From positions 17,820,202 to 17,884,201 of the forward strand of contig CM033738.1 in NCBI GenBank assembly GCA_019671005.1: a stretch of 64,000 bases of DNA. Reading direction: 5' to 3'. Of the stretch, positions 46,500 through 58,296 are shown one piece after another (the stretch's first letter is position 1; each line of letters opens with the position of its first letter). The translations under genes and the position numbers were made by a program. Origin of the DNA: Hibiscus mutabilis. Taxonomy: Eukaryota; Streptophyta; Magnoliopsida; Malvales; Malvaceae. The notes below the pieces were generated by a model, which made no database searches, was not told the origin of the DNA, and saw only the letters and a program-made list of their open reading frames with translations.

Positions 46500-47640
46500 T
46501 AGTCATTAGAACAACACCCATTTGACTGAAATGTCGAATACAGAGAAAAGGAAATATGTCACTAGCTCCAGCTCTTTTGGTCGATCACTTTGTTCAGCCT
46601 CTGAGTCATCATTTGTCCTGGCTTGGTGTCATATCAAAATATTATTGCAGGTTCACAACTTCGTCGAACATAATCTGTACGTACCATGCAACTCCTCGCA
46701 ATTGGCTCATAAAGTTAATCATTTCACAACTCTGTTCCTGGATAACCTGGATTACTATCTCGGCTTGATTTTCAATATTTATCCTTCACTGTGGTACCTC
46801 TTCGAAACTTACGAGCTGGTCTTTCAAACGTCGCACTGCATTTTTTGATTCTGTTGTTTTCTTTAGTTCCTCATTTTTATCAGCACCTTCCTTAATTATG
46901 GTGTTCCTCGGTAAATTTCATCATTTGTGAAACTTGGATATCGCCTCTGAGTTCAAAGCTTTCTCTTTCTCTTCAAGTTCAAAAATAATCTCTGAATGCC
47001 CCTTCGATTTGTCTGTTATCTATCATCTTTCTGGTTATTACCGTCTTTCCAGATACTGTGTCGTGTTTATCTCTATAATTGCCACTGACTGTATCTTGAA
47101 ACTCGAACTGTTGTTGAACCTTGTATAAACCTTGTCCTTTTGACCACTGGAGTAGTGTAGCAAAGCCTCGTATTTCTCTATTGTTGGCGTTACATGTATC
47201 CTTCTGAAAGGTGAACAATTATACCAGGCTTCATACACAGGTCACGGCCTTAAACAACTATCGATCCATTTGACTGTCTGACAACAACAATATAACCCAT
47301 GAATCTTACTATAAATGACTCTTCATATTCCCCATCATGGTTCTTGAATTAAACTTGGCTTTGGCAAAACCTCATTATGCTAAAAAAAATTCTGGTACAA
47401 TTTGCATTAATGACACCTAACCTCCACGGATATTATCTCCGTTCTTGTATTGAATCTTCTCGAATCCAATCCACAATGACATATTATCCCCCACTTGTCT
47501 ATCAGACCCTTCAAATCTTATGGCCATTGCCTACTCAACTAATTCTCGAACCAATACCTCCCAGGAATGCAATGTGATGCAGCATTTATCGAATAAAACA
47601 CACCCACATAAAACAAAAAAAACAAAACAAAAATGTGTCA
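46500..47640 (-). pseudogene. Ogre ORF1 relic (minus strand)
   Basis: On the minus strand, TPTIEKYEALLHYSSGQKDK (from about 47190) matches the PTVEEYTALLNH motif of TE8 ORF1, and VYTRFNNSSSFK follows it. Nearer 46800-46550 there is coiled-coil-like text with RRLKDQLVSFEE, AEIVIQVIQEQSCEMINFMS and VQIMFDEVVNLQ. Frames are broken many times. It belongs to a different Ogre subfamily from TE8. Confidence 0.6.
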
Positions 47641-48200
47641 GTATGGTGAATTAATATTGTAAGCAAAAATAATTGTTACAGGAAAAAACAATTTATTGCA
47701 TAAAATTAACCAGAGAACAATTTATTTTGCATACAAAAATAAACAGAGAAATGAAATATAAACCAGCAGCACCCTATCCTAGTTCCCTGTCTGGCTCTAA
47801 TGGGGTAGGCTTCTATTACAGCATGTGGGTTTCGATCTAGACTCTGGGTACCCGAACTGTCGTTACTAGACTAGTAAGAAATCAATTCGGGAGTATACGG
47901 CCCCTTATAGCGGAGGCGTAACCTTACGGTGTATAAGGTTGGTATACCGAAAGAAGGACAAAATTTCGATCAAGGAGCTGAATAACTCACGTAAGATCAT
48001 GCCTCACTCCCACTTAAGGGTAAAAAGCCTGGGTAGAAGGCTTATGCATGAATATCAATTTATATCACACAAGAAAAAGCTACATGCATTCTTTCTGAAA
48101 ATTCATCCAATAATTATGGAAAAATTTTAATTCAAATTACTGTCCTAAAATGCCAAAATGCCACATAAAATTAATTAGGCCTGACTTTTGATTTTTTAAC
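47641..48200 (-). other. Leader of the minus-strand Ogre
   Basis: No gene is seen. It contains the inverted counterpart of the conserved leader block near 28262 (around 47795-47815). Confidence 0.5.
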
Positions 48201-48219
48201 TCCCTAGCAGAGTCGCCAA
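48201..48219 (-). other. Primer-binding site of the minus-strand Ogre
   Basis: The minus strand reads TGGCGACTCTGCTAGGGA, the same type as TE8 with two differences, next to the LTR edge at 48222. Confidence 0.8.
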
Positions 48220-48221
48220 AC

Positions 48222-51079
48222 TGTCACGACCATTTTTGAAATCGGGTGTGTAAAAAATAGCCTGACGATCGATCGTCTAAAAAATTAGGGTTTTTGACCA
48301 TTTTAAAATTAATCTTGCAAATTTAGGGTTTTTCATATTAAATCATTTTTTCGTTATTTACCCTTGAAAAACATTTTGGAGTCGCCACCGGTCACTTCGA
48401 GGTAGACCGGACACCGGAAAAATAAACCAGAGATTTTTTCTTAAAAATTGGGTTTAGGAGTCGATTACGTGTAGGAAGGATTAGCACCCCTACGAACGCC
48501 CATTACCGGTACCTTTAATTTTACGTGGCGTTTTGGCATTTTGAATATTTATTTGAATTTAATTTATTCCATAATTATTAATTGAATTTTACATTCCAAA
48601 TGCAGATATCCTTTTATAAAGAAATTCATTTTGTTCGAATACGAGATTAAAAGCACCCCGTTAGGTGGCACTCCTATTCGTATTTAAAAATGAATTTCCA
48701 ACATAAAAGGTTTTTTATGAATGTTCTTTTATTGCCTTGTCCATTTTAAGTATTTATCCTAAAAATGCTCTAATTAATTGATTATCTAAAACTATGAATA
48801 TTGATTAATTTAATTGCTTTTATATGAAAATATCAATTGCTTGAATACCTTCCATATATTTAAAGCCCTTAAATTAATCATATTCCTAATTAATTAATCC
48901 TTCTAGTTAATTAAAGTTCTAGTCCTAATTAAGGTTCTAACAATTTATTAAATCAATGTTATAAGTGAAAATATATATTAAATGTTCACCTTTAAAACTA
49001 ACATTGAGATAGCACCCCATTGTAAACAATGAAACACCATCCAAATTTGAGTCTCAAAGATTCAATTTAATATATATTTAATTATCTACAATGTACTTTA
49101 ATTAATTGTCTAATTCTAATTAAAGACTAAAATAATATTCAATTTTATGTGTTATGTATATTAAATATAATTATAAAAATTCATATTGAAACAACACCCC
49201 ATCGTAAACAATGAAACATCATCCAAATTAGAATTTTTAAATTATATTTATTATGCACTTCATTACTACAATTATCTTGTCTAATTTAATTATTTAATTC
49301 CTATTAAAGAACCTAAAACTAAAGGCACTAATCTAATTAATTATCCTAAATTATTAAATTGTCTAATATGCAAAACTACATGCCTAATTTAAAATATGCA
49401 AGCAAACATACAATTAAAAAGGCAATTTAATTAAATTAAAACAATTAAATAAATTACTAAATTAAAACAAATGGAAACAAAGGCTACTTTTATTATAAGG
49501 ACTAAATTGAAATAACTAAAAAACCTTATGTCCAATTACAAAGGCCCAAGGTGACCAGATTGAAAAGATTACAAATCTGGAGATTCGGTTACAAAGTATG
49601 GGGACTTAATTGCATGAATTACAAAAGCTAGGGAACAAATTAAAAGGAAATAGGGACCGAATTGAAATACATCCCAAAACCCCAAGGATTAAAACCTAAA
49701 TTAACCCAAAAAGCCTCAAAGTTCACGAATCCTCTACACGGCCCGGTTCAAAATGCGCGGGTCGCTCCTTTACCCGCTGCTAAAACGGTAGCATTTTGGG
49801 TTGGCTATAAATGCCTTATTTTTAGCTTCAACCCCTCATTTCCATATTCCCCCTCTCTCACCTATATCTCACTCTACTCGAAATCCTCTAAACATGAACT
49901 CCCAAAATCCCCAAAAATCACCCCAAAATGGATCAAACACATGAGTTTTGGAGTGTGTTCTTCATGCGTTCATCCAAAACTGGATGAATTCAAGGAACTC
50001 CGACCTAGTGCGTCACTAGCTCTGTTGTTTGATCCTCATCAGCTGTCCTCTGGTCACCTTTAGGTGTTCGCCGTTAACCGAGATTCGAATCCCAACTGCC
50101 GTAGGTGACACCAGCCGCCAAATGGCAATTTTTGGCCACCGTATAAACTCCAACCATCGCCTCAATTTGGCTGCCCACGATGAGGCAATTTCCGGCCATT
50201 GCCAACCGCCGTACCAAAACCCTAACCTACCCAAAAATCTCTTTTTTTGATCCAAACCCCTAAAATCTTACATGTTTCATCAGAAACACCCAATCTTCCC
50301 CGATCTAATGCCTAGATCTACCCAAACCATTTCCCTCTTCGACTCCACCATAGAAACCAAACTCTGGCCATGAACATGCAGCACAAAATGATTTCTGAGT
50401 TCTTTTTTGTTTTATCAATTCTATTTTTTACTTCGAACTAACATCTGCTATTTTACAAGGATTAAAGAAATGAAGGAAGTTATACCTTTGTGATGGAAAC
50501 CGTTGTGACTTTATCATCTGATGATCTCCCGACGACGGTGAGCTCCGTAGTGGTTCAGCTTCCGTGATGGTTTGGCATTTCAGGTAAACTCTATCTCCCC
50601 ATTATTATTAATATTTATTATTATTATTATTAGTGGTTAATTAATGATTGTCATTATTAGATTTGATGCTTTCTCTCTCCTATTTATAGGTGAGTGGGGA
50701 ATGACGTCATGTGGGGCCAGCTGGATCCAGCTCAGATAGAAGAAAACCAAAATCTGTGGCTTATCCGTTTCAGCCAATGAGGAGCTGCCACGTGGCACCT
50801 TAGGGGCGGGAAAAGTAGGCTTTAGATCAGTTTTGTGTTTGTTTGGGTTGTAGCTTATCCGAATTTGGGTTGTTAAAGGTTGGAAAAAATGATATATGGG
50901 CTTTCGATTTGGGCTTTTGGCTTTGTAAAGAGGTTTGGGTCTTTGTAAATGTAAATGGGCTTTAGACTTGTAAAAGGGCATTTGGACATTTTTATGGACT
51001 ATTTATTTATTATTATTTATATACTTTTAGCCTTATTTACTTATATATTCTAACCCCCGTACAAAATACGAGTATGACA
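48222..51079 (-). repeat. 5' LTR of the minus-strand Ogre (2858 bp)
   Basis: Its edges are TGTCACGACC at 48222 and AGTATGACA at 51079. It shares the inverted conserved blocks with the TE8 LTR (GGAGTCGCCACCGG near 48379 and GGAAGGATTAGCACCCC near 48475). Three hairpin-like modules with a CACCCC core lie at 48640-48700, 48990-49065 and 49165-49235. Its right side abuts TE7 gag. GAACG (51080-51084) is the expected target copy. Open frames of 60-133 codons inside are not recognisable proteins. Confidence 0.82.
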
Positions 51080-51900
51080 GAACGCCTTAGAAGTTTGGGA
51101 GGTGGGGAATTTTAAGGTTTGAGTCCTGAGGCAGCCGAGGGTTGGCTAGAGAAAATGATTCGTATTTTGAACCAGATGGGTTGCAATGAGGTGCGTAGGT
51201 TGGGTTGTCTGTGTCACTATTGCAAGGTGATGCATATCATTGGTGGGTGACCACGATTGCAGGTGTTCCCGAGGCGGATGTAACTTGGGAGTTCTTTCGG
51301 AGAGATTTTAAGAGGAAGTATCTGGGTACTGAATATTTAGATATGAAAAAGCGTGAGTTTATGTCGCTGATGCAGGGTGGCATGTCTGTAGCCGATTATG
51401 AAGTGAAGTTTGTTCGCTTGAGTCAGTATGCTCCTAAGTTGGTCCCTGATGATTAGCAGAGATGTGACAGGTTCTGTTATGAGTTGGTGAAAGACATTAA
51501 GACGTAACTCTTGGTTGTGGATTACACAAATTTTGATGTGTTGGTCAATCGGGCCAAGGATGTTGAGCAGTTTTTGGGTACACCAGTCCAGGCTGCAAGT
51601 GCAAGCTTGGGTAAGAGAGCAGCTAAATCTAGCTATTATGGGAGACAGAATAGGAGGTTTCGAGACAAGAGACATAGGCCAGATCACAGGTATAGTGATG
51701 GTGGTGGACAAGGTAATCAAGGAGCTCGTGTTGTACTAGAGTGTGAGCGTTGTGGTAGGCGCCACACGGGTATGTGCTAGGGGAATGCTGGAGCTTGTTG
51801 AATTTGTAGGTCATCTGATCACTTGAAGCATGATTATCCTCGAGTTGTGAGGGATGCACCAGTATAGGTTGTTGCACCTATTAAAGTCTGAGGCCATGGC
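51080..51900 (+). pseudogene. gag: Gypsy gag (TE7), broken, 5' end lost
   Basis: It starts inside gag at the LTR boundary (ERLRSLGGGEF-like text). It continues with GLSPEAAEGWLEKMIRILNQ, SVSLLQGDAYHWWVTTIAG, TWEFFRRDFKRKYLGTEYLD, MSLMQGGMSVADYEVKFVRL, then ERCGRRHTGMC, and a knuckle relic ICRSSDHLKHDYP in which the last Cys is Tyr. Stops are near 51454, 51506 and 51778. It is of the same lineage as TE2 and TE6 gag but on the plus strand. Confidence 0.85.
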
Positions 51901-51939
51901 AGGGGTAATTTTTAGAGGCACGAGAATGGACAGAGAGTT

Positions 51940-52540
51940 ATGGCTCATGCTGCAGCGGTGAGATCAGAGGGTAGTGGACCAGCTCGGGTCTATACTCATC
52001 GCGAGGGCCGTAATGACACGGATGTGATTGCAGGTACTTTTACTTTGCAATCCTTGTCATTATTATCCTTGATTGACTCGGGGTCTACTCATTCTTATAT
52101 CTTGAGTGAGCATGCATCTTTGCTAAATGTACCTATTGAGATTCTTGATGTTGGCATGTTAGTAACTAGTTCCTTTGGGAGAGATGGTTACAACTAGAAA
52201 GTTGTATATGCAGTGTCCTTTGGTTGTGTAAGGTCATGAGTTTGTCGCGGATCTAATAGAGTTGTCGTTCCATGGTTTCGATGTCATCTTGGGTATGGAT
52301 TGGTTGAGTGAGCACACGGTGGTTGTGGATTGTGAATCTAAAAGGATTACCTTGAGGTTGGCTGATGATTGATTATAAGGTTGTGGTGGTTGGCGAGAAT
52401 GTGAAGTTCTTGTCCAATGTTGTTTCGGCCACCCGAGCAGAAAGGATGATGCAAGGGGGTTGCCAAGCTTATTTGGATATCGTGATGAACCCTAAGGCTA
52501 AAGGTGTCTTGGTGTAGGACATTCAAGCTATTTGTGATTT
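51940..52540 (+). pseudogene. pol: Aspartic protease (TE7), broken
   Basis: ATG at 51940 gives MAHAAAVRSEGSGPARVYT, HREGRNDTDVIAGTFTLQSL, then LIDSGSTHSYI with the D-S-G active site. After stops and shifts near 52195-52230 it shows FHGFDVILGMDWLSEHTVVV and another break near 52370. It is colinear with TE2 protease. Confidence 0.83.
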
Positions 52541-53011
52541 TTTAAGGTTTTTCCTGAGGAATTACCAGGGTTATTTCCAGATAGAGAGGTGGAATTTGGT
52601 ATTGAGTTGTATGCAGGGACAGCACCGGTGTTCATTGCTCCTAATAGAATGGCGCCGAAGGAGTTAAAAGAGTTGAAGTCACAACTTTAGGAGTTGTTGG
52701 ATCATGGGTTCATTCGACCGAGTGTTTCGCCTTGGGGTGCTCCGATTCTCTTTGTGAAGAAAAAAGATGATACAATGCGTATGTGCATTGATTACCGACA
52801 GTTGAATAAGCTAACGGTGAAGAATAAGTATCCGTTGCTGCGAATTGATAACTTGTTTGATCAGTTTCGAGGGGCAACGGTGTTTTCCAAGATTGATTTG
52901 AGATCAGGGTATTACCAGTTGAAAGTTAAGGACGAAGATGTCCATAAAACTGCATTTCGTACGAGGTATGGGCATTATGAGTTCTTGGTCATGCCTTTTG
53001 GTTTGACTAAT
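52541..53011 (+). pseudogene. pol: Reverse transcriptase (TE7), truncated
   Basis: It shows FPEELPGLFPDREVEFGIEL, IAPNRMAPKELKELKSQL with a stop at 52688, then a clean stretch LDHGFIRPSVSPWGAPILFV, MRMCIDYRQLNKLTVKNKYP, FSKIDLRSGYYQLKVKDEDV and YEFLVMPFGLTN. It ends abruptly at 53011, before the catalytic I-D-D box. The frame stays open into foreign DNA to 53158. Confidence 0.87.
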
Positions 53012-55600
53012 CTTCTCTACTTGCTGAATGCGGGAACATTTTCCCTCGAGGGCATCCATTTATCTATGAATTTGGTGTGTCTTTCTTGGTATGATATGCG
53101 GGCGAGCACGGGCGCTTTTGCCGTAGTTTGTAGAAGCAAGTGTTATGAAGTGGCATAAGCTGAGACTCGACCATATTGTTGGGGGAACTCGGCACTCTGG
53201 AAGCGATGAGTGTAGATAAGTAGAGGCAACTCAATGTTCTTAGAGGGAGAATCATATTATAGGCGAAGTCATCTTGACGCCCTTGGAGAAATAATTATGT
53301 CTGGGGCGGAGCTTATTTCAACGCCCTTGAAGAAAATCATTATTTTTGTAGAGTTATCTTAAAGCCCTTAGAGAAAATAATATATCGAGTGAAGTCATCT
53401 CAACTTCCTTAGAGGAGATCATATATCAGGCAAAGTCATCTCGATGCCCTTCGAAGATGTATGGTCATCATCATATGAAGGCATATTGTACCCTTTGGAG
53501 AGACAATCAAATATATAGGGGTTGAGGCATCTCACACCATTGTAGAATCAAGCGTGATGGAATGGAGCTTTTCTCGACACTCTTATAGCTTCGAGCGATA
53601 TGGGTGGATGTTTCTCCTTTTGTGCTCTCAGAGGGTTTCTTCTGGGAAGCGTGGAGGTATTCTTTTGGTGGCACTCATGCGTTTGTAGAGACAGTAAGTG
53701 TAGATATCTCCCTTAGGAGGTAACTATTTGTTTGTAGGGTCCTCATGCTTCTATCGGTATGGGATGTAAACTTCTTATTCCTTGTAGCTTCGCGGTGCTT
53801 CAAGCATCGAATGGACAAGAGCATCCCCCTTAGGAGGTAGTTGTTTATTGGAAGGGTATAGGTGCCTTGGTTGGCATAGAATTTGTAGTCCCTTTCCTTT
53901 ATTTTTGTAGATTCAGTCGAGAGTGGGAGTCTGAATATTGCCTTTGGAGGGATATAGGGGTAGAGAGGTTGGACTCATGTTGGCGCACATAGGGACCAAA
54001 GTGGTATGTCGGGGTAACCTTTGCACTTTTTGTAGAATCAGACATGAGATAGGACGGCATCATGTTCCTGCCCTTTGTAGAAACAGTCAAAGTTTGGGAA
54101 GCCGAGATATATAATGTAGACACACAGAGAAATACGTAGTTATTTTATAATGAGATCAAACTTTCCCCTAGGATCGTACCAAGTTCTTAGGATATTCGAA
54201 TAAAATGGGTTTCTCCAGTACCTGGAGGTTTTGGAGGAGTGCGTATTTGTAGCAGAGTTCATTTGTTAGAAAATATTTGTAGAACATTTAAGTAGCATGA
54301 GTCCCATTTTTATTTCTTTTTTTGGGGAGTGAGAAAGGTCCTATGTGCTTTCTTTAATCATAGACACAAAGGCAGCTAAGGAGCGAAGGTTACCCTATAA
54401 TTCGTGTTTTTTTACCTTTACACCTGGAGGGCATCTACTCTTGAGGTATTCAAATAAAATCACCCTTATGGTGAGCACTATCTAAAATTAGATTTTTGGT
54501 CAGAGGTGCCTCTTATGCATACTATCTTCGTTGTTGCTTCTTCGCCTGGGGTGCTCTCTATGACTGGCTCGGGGTTGCATCTTCTTGCATCCTCTTTAGA
54601 CGCCTTGGGGTTTCAGGCCCAGTGCTTTTGTGGGAGGTTCCCCAAAACTTTCCACGTAAGGGATCTCCCATCACGACCACCGTAATAACGTCCCACAATG
54701 GTGAAAGAGGCTCATGATTCTTGTGAGCGAGGCGTGCCTACTACTTTTTGGCCTCGTTTTTTTATGGGACAACCACTTATCGCCATCTTTTGGGCGAGGT
54801 AGTGTTGTTTTGTCATTCTCTAACGTTGCCCTCAACTGTTGGTGGTGAGATATCCCTAACCCATATCGTTTACTTCCTTCTCTTTTGCAGTCAGAACAAA
54901 TTAAAGTTGGGAAAAATTTCTGGACTTATTCTCTTAGTTGAAAAGTGCTCCAAGCTCACCGTACCAATTGTTGATGTCGATTTTGGGCGACACCAAACAA
55001 GGAAGTGGAGTTGGTGGTCGAAGAAAGGTTTGGGGACGGCGATGGGTGGTTCATTCATTGAAATACGAGCCAAGAGCCATAGAAGACCATGGTTGGCGTT
55101 GATTCAGGCAGTTCACCCCTGGTTTACTTGGGGTCGAGAGCCGCAACAATGTAAGGCCGCCAGCTGAAGTTATTTGGGAGAGGATGATCAATGTAGAATA
55201 GGCGATGGTAGCCCTTGTAGAGTGTTAAGGGAACATAAAGGGTCGTGCCCTTTGTCTTCGATCTTGGGGGTATTTATATCCCCTTGGAGTTGTGGATGGT
55301 GTGATGCTTTGACGGGATTGTGCCAGGGCTAGTGATGGGCTGGCAGGTGGTAGCTCAGCTGTTAGGCTGCGAGCTCAGTCAAGCTTGATGACTGTCTTAT
55401 CATGGTGCATTGGTCAAGAGTAAGAGTCTCTAGAGGTTGATGGGTCCGGAGATGTGGGACACGTCCAGAGAGGGAGCTTCGGGCAAGTGGTGCCTGGAGT
55501 GTGGCGCGGAGACGGCGGTTGGTTGTTCACTCATTCTGATGTGGGCGGAGAGCCACAATAGTTTTCCAGAGGTGTTTGGCGGAGGCACAACACATATAGT
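53012..55600. other. Unclassified repetitive DNA fused to TE7
   Basis: After the RT break the sequence is unrelated to gypsy pol. 53230-53480 contains about six degenerate copies of GAAGTCATCTCRACGCCCTT with spacing of about 41-51 bp. 53600-53900 has longer diverged repeats containing CCCTTAGGAGGTA. 55030-55100 and 55505-55575 are diverged copies of one segment (GGTGGTTCATTCATT / GGTTGTTCACTCATT). The longest open frame (54748-55167, 139 codons) has no motif I know. A 3' untranslated part of a Tat-like element is possible. Confidence 0.5.
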
Positions 55601-56710
55601 TTAAGTATTTTCTTTAAAATTTCTATTTATGATTAAGTTTCCATCCCTCTAAATTTTTTTAATTTTGTACCCCTAAATTTCAAAAAGTCCGCTTCTCTAA
55701 TATAAAATCTTGCATTAATCTCTGTATATAACTTCTTTCCTAAATTTTAAGTCCTCATATGGTTTAAGTATTTTCTTATTTTCTATTAATGATCTAATTT
55801 CACACCCCTAAAATTTTATAATTTCGTACCCTCAATTTCTAATATAGCTTTATAAAATTTTACATCCTTAACGTAAAATCTTGCATTTTTCTTTGTATAT
55901 TCCTTTCCTTTATTTTTTTATACATTTGATCAAGATTTATCATCAATGTCCTACGTTGAGATTTCCTTAGAAAGAAAATGAAATAAAACTAAATCAACAA
56001 ATATTTACACTCAACGTATAAAAGAAACTCCTAAATAGTGAGCAAATTAATATGCATTTACTTTTATTTATTGAATAAAAACTTTCAACTTTCATCCATT
56101 AAAAAAATTAGAGGAAATATCAAAATTTAAATTCGTCTAATATTATTTTTCTTATTTAAAATATTATAATAATAGAGGGAAAAAGTCATATTTTGAGAAA
56201 TAACAATAAAAATTAAAAAATAATTGAAATAATTTTTAAAAAAGATTAAGCTTGTGTCCATATATATCAATTATATATTATCAAGGTTTTATTAGTTTTG
56301 AAGTTTTTACCTATAGAAGAAACTAGTGTTTAAAAAAAATATGTTTAAATTCACATATTTAAAATTTCTGTTTATGACCATTTAAATTGTATCATAAAAT
56401 TTATATTTTCATACTATCAACTAAATGTAATATATAAATATAAATTAATTTAAAATTTTAACAAATTTAAGAAGATAACATAACTTTTTAAAATACTTTA
56501 AGGAGATTAAATGATATTTTAAAAAAAAAATATATGAAAGATCTTTCGTAAATTTTCCAAATCTTGACGGGCAGACCCACTTAATTTTTATTGAGTTTCG
56601 TTGTGGATGGTCGAAAATGTCACACGGTAAAATATCGATGAACAGAAATTTTCTGCCCCTACTTCATGTCCCCATTCATGCCCCTTAATCTAAATTTTGA
56701 CAAAGTTTTC
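55601..56710. other. AT-rich intergenic DNA
   Basis: No gene or recognisable element. A segment of about 110 bp is repeated in diverged form (TTTAAGTATTTTCTT... at 55601 and 55760). Confidence 0.5.
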
Positions 56711-56713
56711 TTT

Positions 56714-57062
56714 CATTGAAATGCTTTAGGCCGCCTTGTTCGTTTTAATAGTAAATGATTATTATTTTTTCTTTTATTTACGTGAAATTATAGTAACTTT
56801 TTAACTATAATTTAATTTTTAATTGTAAAATATTTAAAAATATTAATATAACTATAAACCTTAAATATTGAACCTTAAAACTTAAACTACAAACCTTAAA
56901 CCCTAAACATAAACAATGTTAAATATTTTATTTGATAGTTTTAATAACTTGTACTTTTTTAATTGCATAAAAATTAAAAACTCTAAAAAAATTATTGTAA
57001 TTTTAATATCTACATAAAAATAATTTATTATTAAAACAAACAAGACCTAAAGCAATTCATTG
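56714..57062. mobile_element. MITE-like inverted repeat
   Basis: The left end CATTGAAATGCTTTAGGCC and the following TTGTTCGTTTTAATAGTAAA pair with the right end, which reads TTTATTATTAAAACAAACAA then GACCTAAAGCAATTCATTG. The ends are about 40 bp, imperfect, with AT-rich DNA of about 270 bp between them and no coding capacity. The interior holds AAACCTTAAACCCTAAA-like text. The superfamily is uncertain. Confidence 0.6.
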
Positions 57063-57583
57063 AAGGAAACACGTGTTAAAAGTTTAAACTAAGGGGCAAG
57101 GATAAGTACGGGTGGGAATTAGGTGGGGAATATTCGAAAACTGTGGGGATTTGAACCAACGGAAATGAGGAATAACCGAAATCTCCACTCATGGGGACGG
57201 AGATAGGAGAAGTTTTATCACCGAAACTCAAATGGGGATAGGGACGACGATTGCTATATTTGAACCGTGGGGATAACCGAACCATAACCGTATAAATATC
57301 CGTGGGGATCCCCAAAAAAATATCTGCAAGAACCTCTGATATTTTACAAAATTTTAAAAAAAAATATATACTTAACTCTCATTTACTTGTATAACATATC
57401 TTATTATCAATATTTCAATCCATCGAAATATCTGTGCCTTATGGTTAAACCTTATTAAGTTTGGGTAACCTCTCTAGTAGTTTACCCTTTTAGTTTATGC
57501 TTAATTCTTGTATTATTGAAGCATATGAATCTATGATATTTACTTTTCATATTATTTGATGCATATGAATCTATGGATCTCTG
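57063..57583. other. Intergenic; GGGGAT/GGGGAA-rich segment
   Basis: 57100-57310 is rich in TGGGGA and CCGAAAT/AACCGAA words. The minus open frame there (79 codons) is a product of this repetition. Nothing else is seen. Confidence 0.45.
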
Positions 57584-57939
57584 AAATTTAACGTTGATGT
57601 ATCTGCTCGAGGTAAACCGGGTCCAACAGGTTTTGGTGGGTTGCTTTGGGATTATGAGGGTCGGTGTTGGCTTTGTTCTCTGGGTCACTTGGTTCGCTCG
57701 AATCCAATAAAACTGAGATTCATGCCATTGAGCTTGCGTTGCGCATGTTTTGGGGGTCTCATTGGTCGGACTACAGTTTAGTGATTGAGTCAGATTCGAA
57801 AATTATCATAAGTTGGGTGTTGCATGTGAACATGTGTCCGTGGCGTTTATGGGAGGTGTTTACATCGATTGATAGGTCGTGTGTGGAGAACAAGTGGCTA
57901 GGTCAGAATAATAAACATACAAATTATCTACTATATTGA
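57584..57939 (+). pseudogene. RNase H-like domain fragment
   Basis: KFNVDVSARGKPGPTGFGGL (from 57584) is the start of a plant RNase H domain of the RVT_3 type, where the first Asp is catalytic. After a one-base loss near 57660 the frame continues with VLALFSGSLGSLESNKTEIH, AIELALRMFWG, LVIESDSKIIISWVL and WRLWEVFTSIDRS, covering the Glu and second Asp (E-x-x-A and ESDS). Such domains end LINE pol proteins and also occur as small host proteins. No RT is found beside it, so this is an orphan fragment. Confidence 0.75.
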
Positions 57940-58296
57940 TACGCATGAGGCATTAACGAATACTTTAAGCTTCAGTCGTCCACAGTAATATAAGAGCTTA
58001 AGGGTTATTATATATATATATATTGTATCCAAATAATTTAGTAATATATGAAACTGTATCCGAATAGTAAATACACTTTGTTTTAAGTTGAAATTTGAGT
58101 TATGTTTTAGAGCCCATTTCAGATAATAGGGTAGACGATGATCAATGAACATAACTTCACAGAAAACAGGAAAAATCTAATTTTCTTTTAATCCATATTC
58201 CAGTCCGAAGGAATGTCTGAGAATCTAAAGACAATTTGAGCAAAGAGAATTTTTCATAAAAAAGAAAGGAAAAACGAAACAGTGAAGTTCTTTCTT
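57940..58296 (-). other. Possible 3' untranslated part of the SMXL pseudogene
   Basis: AT-rich DNA directly downstream of the SMXL stop. No motif is decisive. No other gene is seen. Confidence 0.35.

Noticed and set aside
54748..55167. 139-codon open frame as a gene
   Set aside because: No motif, no supporting neighbours, and part of it recurs in diverged form at 55505-55575. Kept only as part of unclassified repeats.
56880..56915. Telomere-like AAACCCTAAA text
   Set aside because: Only one or two degenerate units, inside the MITE-like repeat. No tandem array.
57076..57315. 79-codon minus-strand open frame rich in P and Y
   Set aside because: Caused by repeated TGGGGA/CCGAAAT words. No domain is recognisable.
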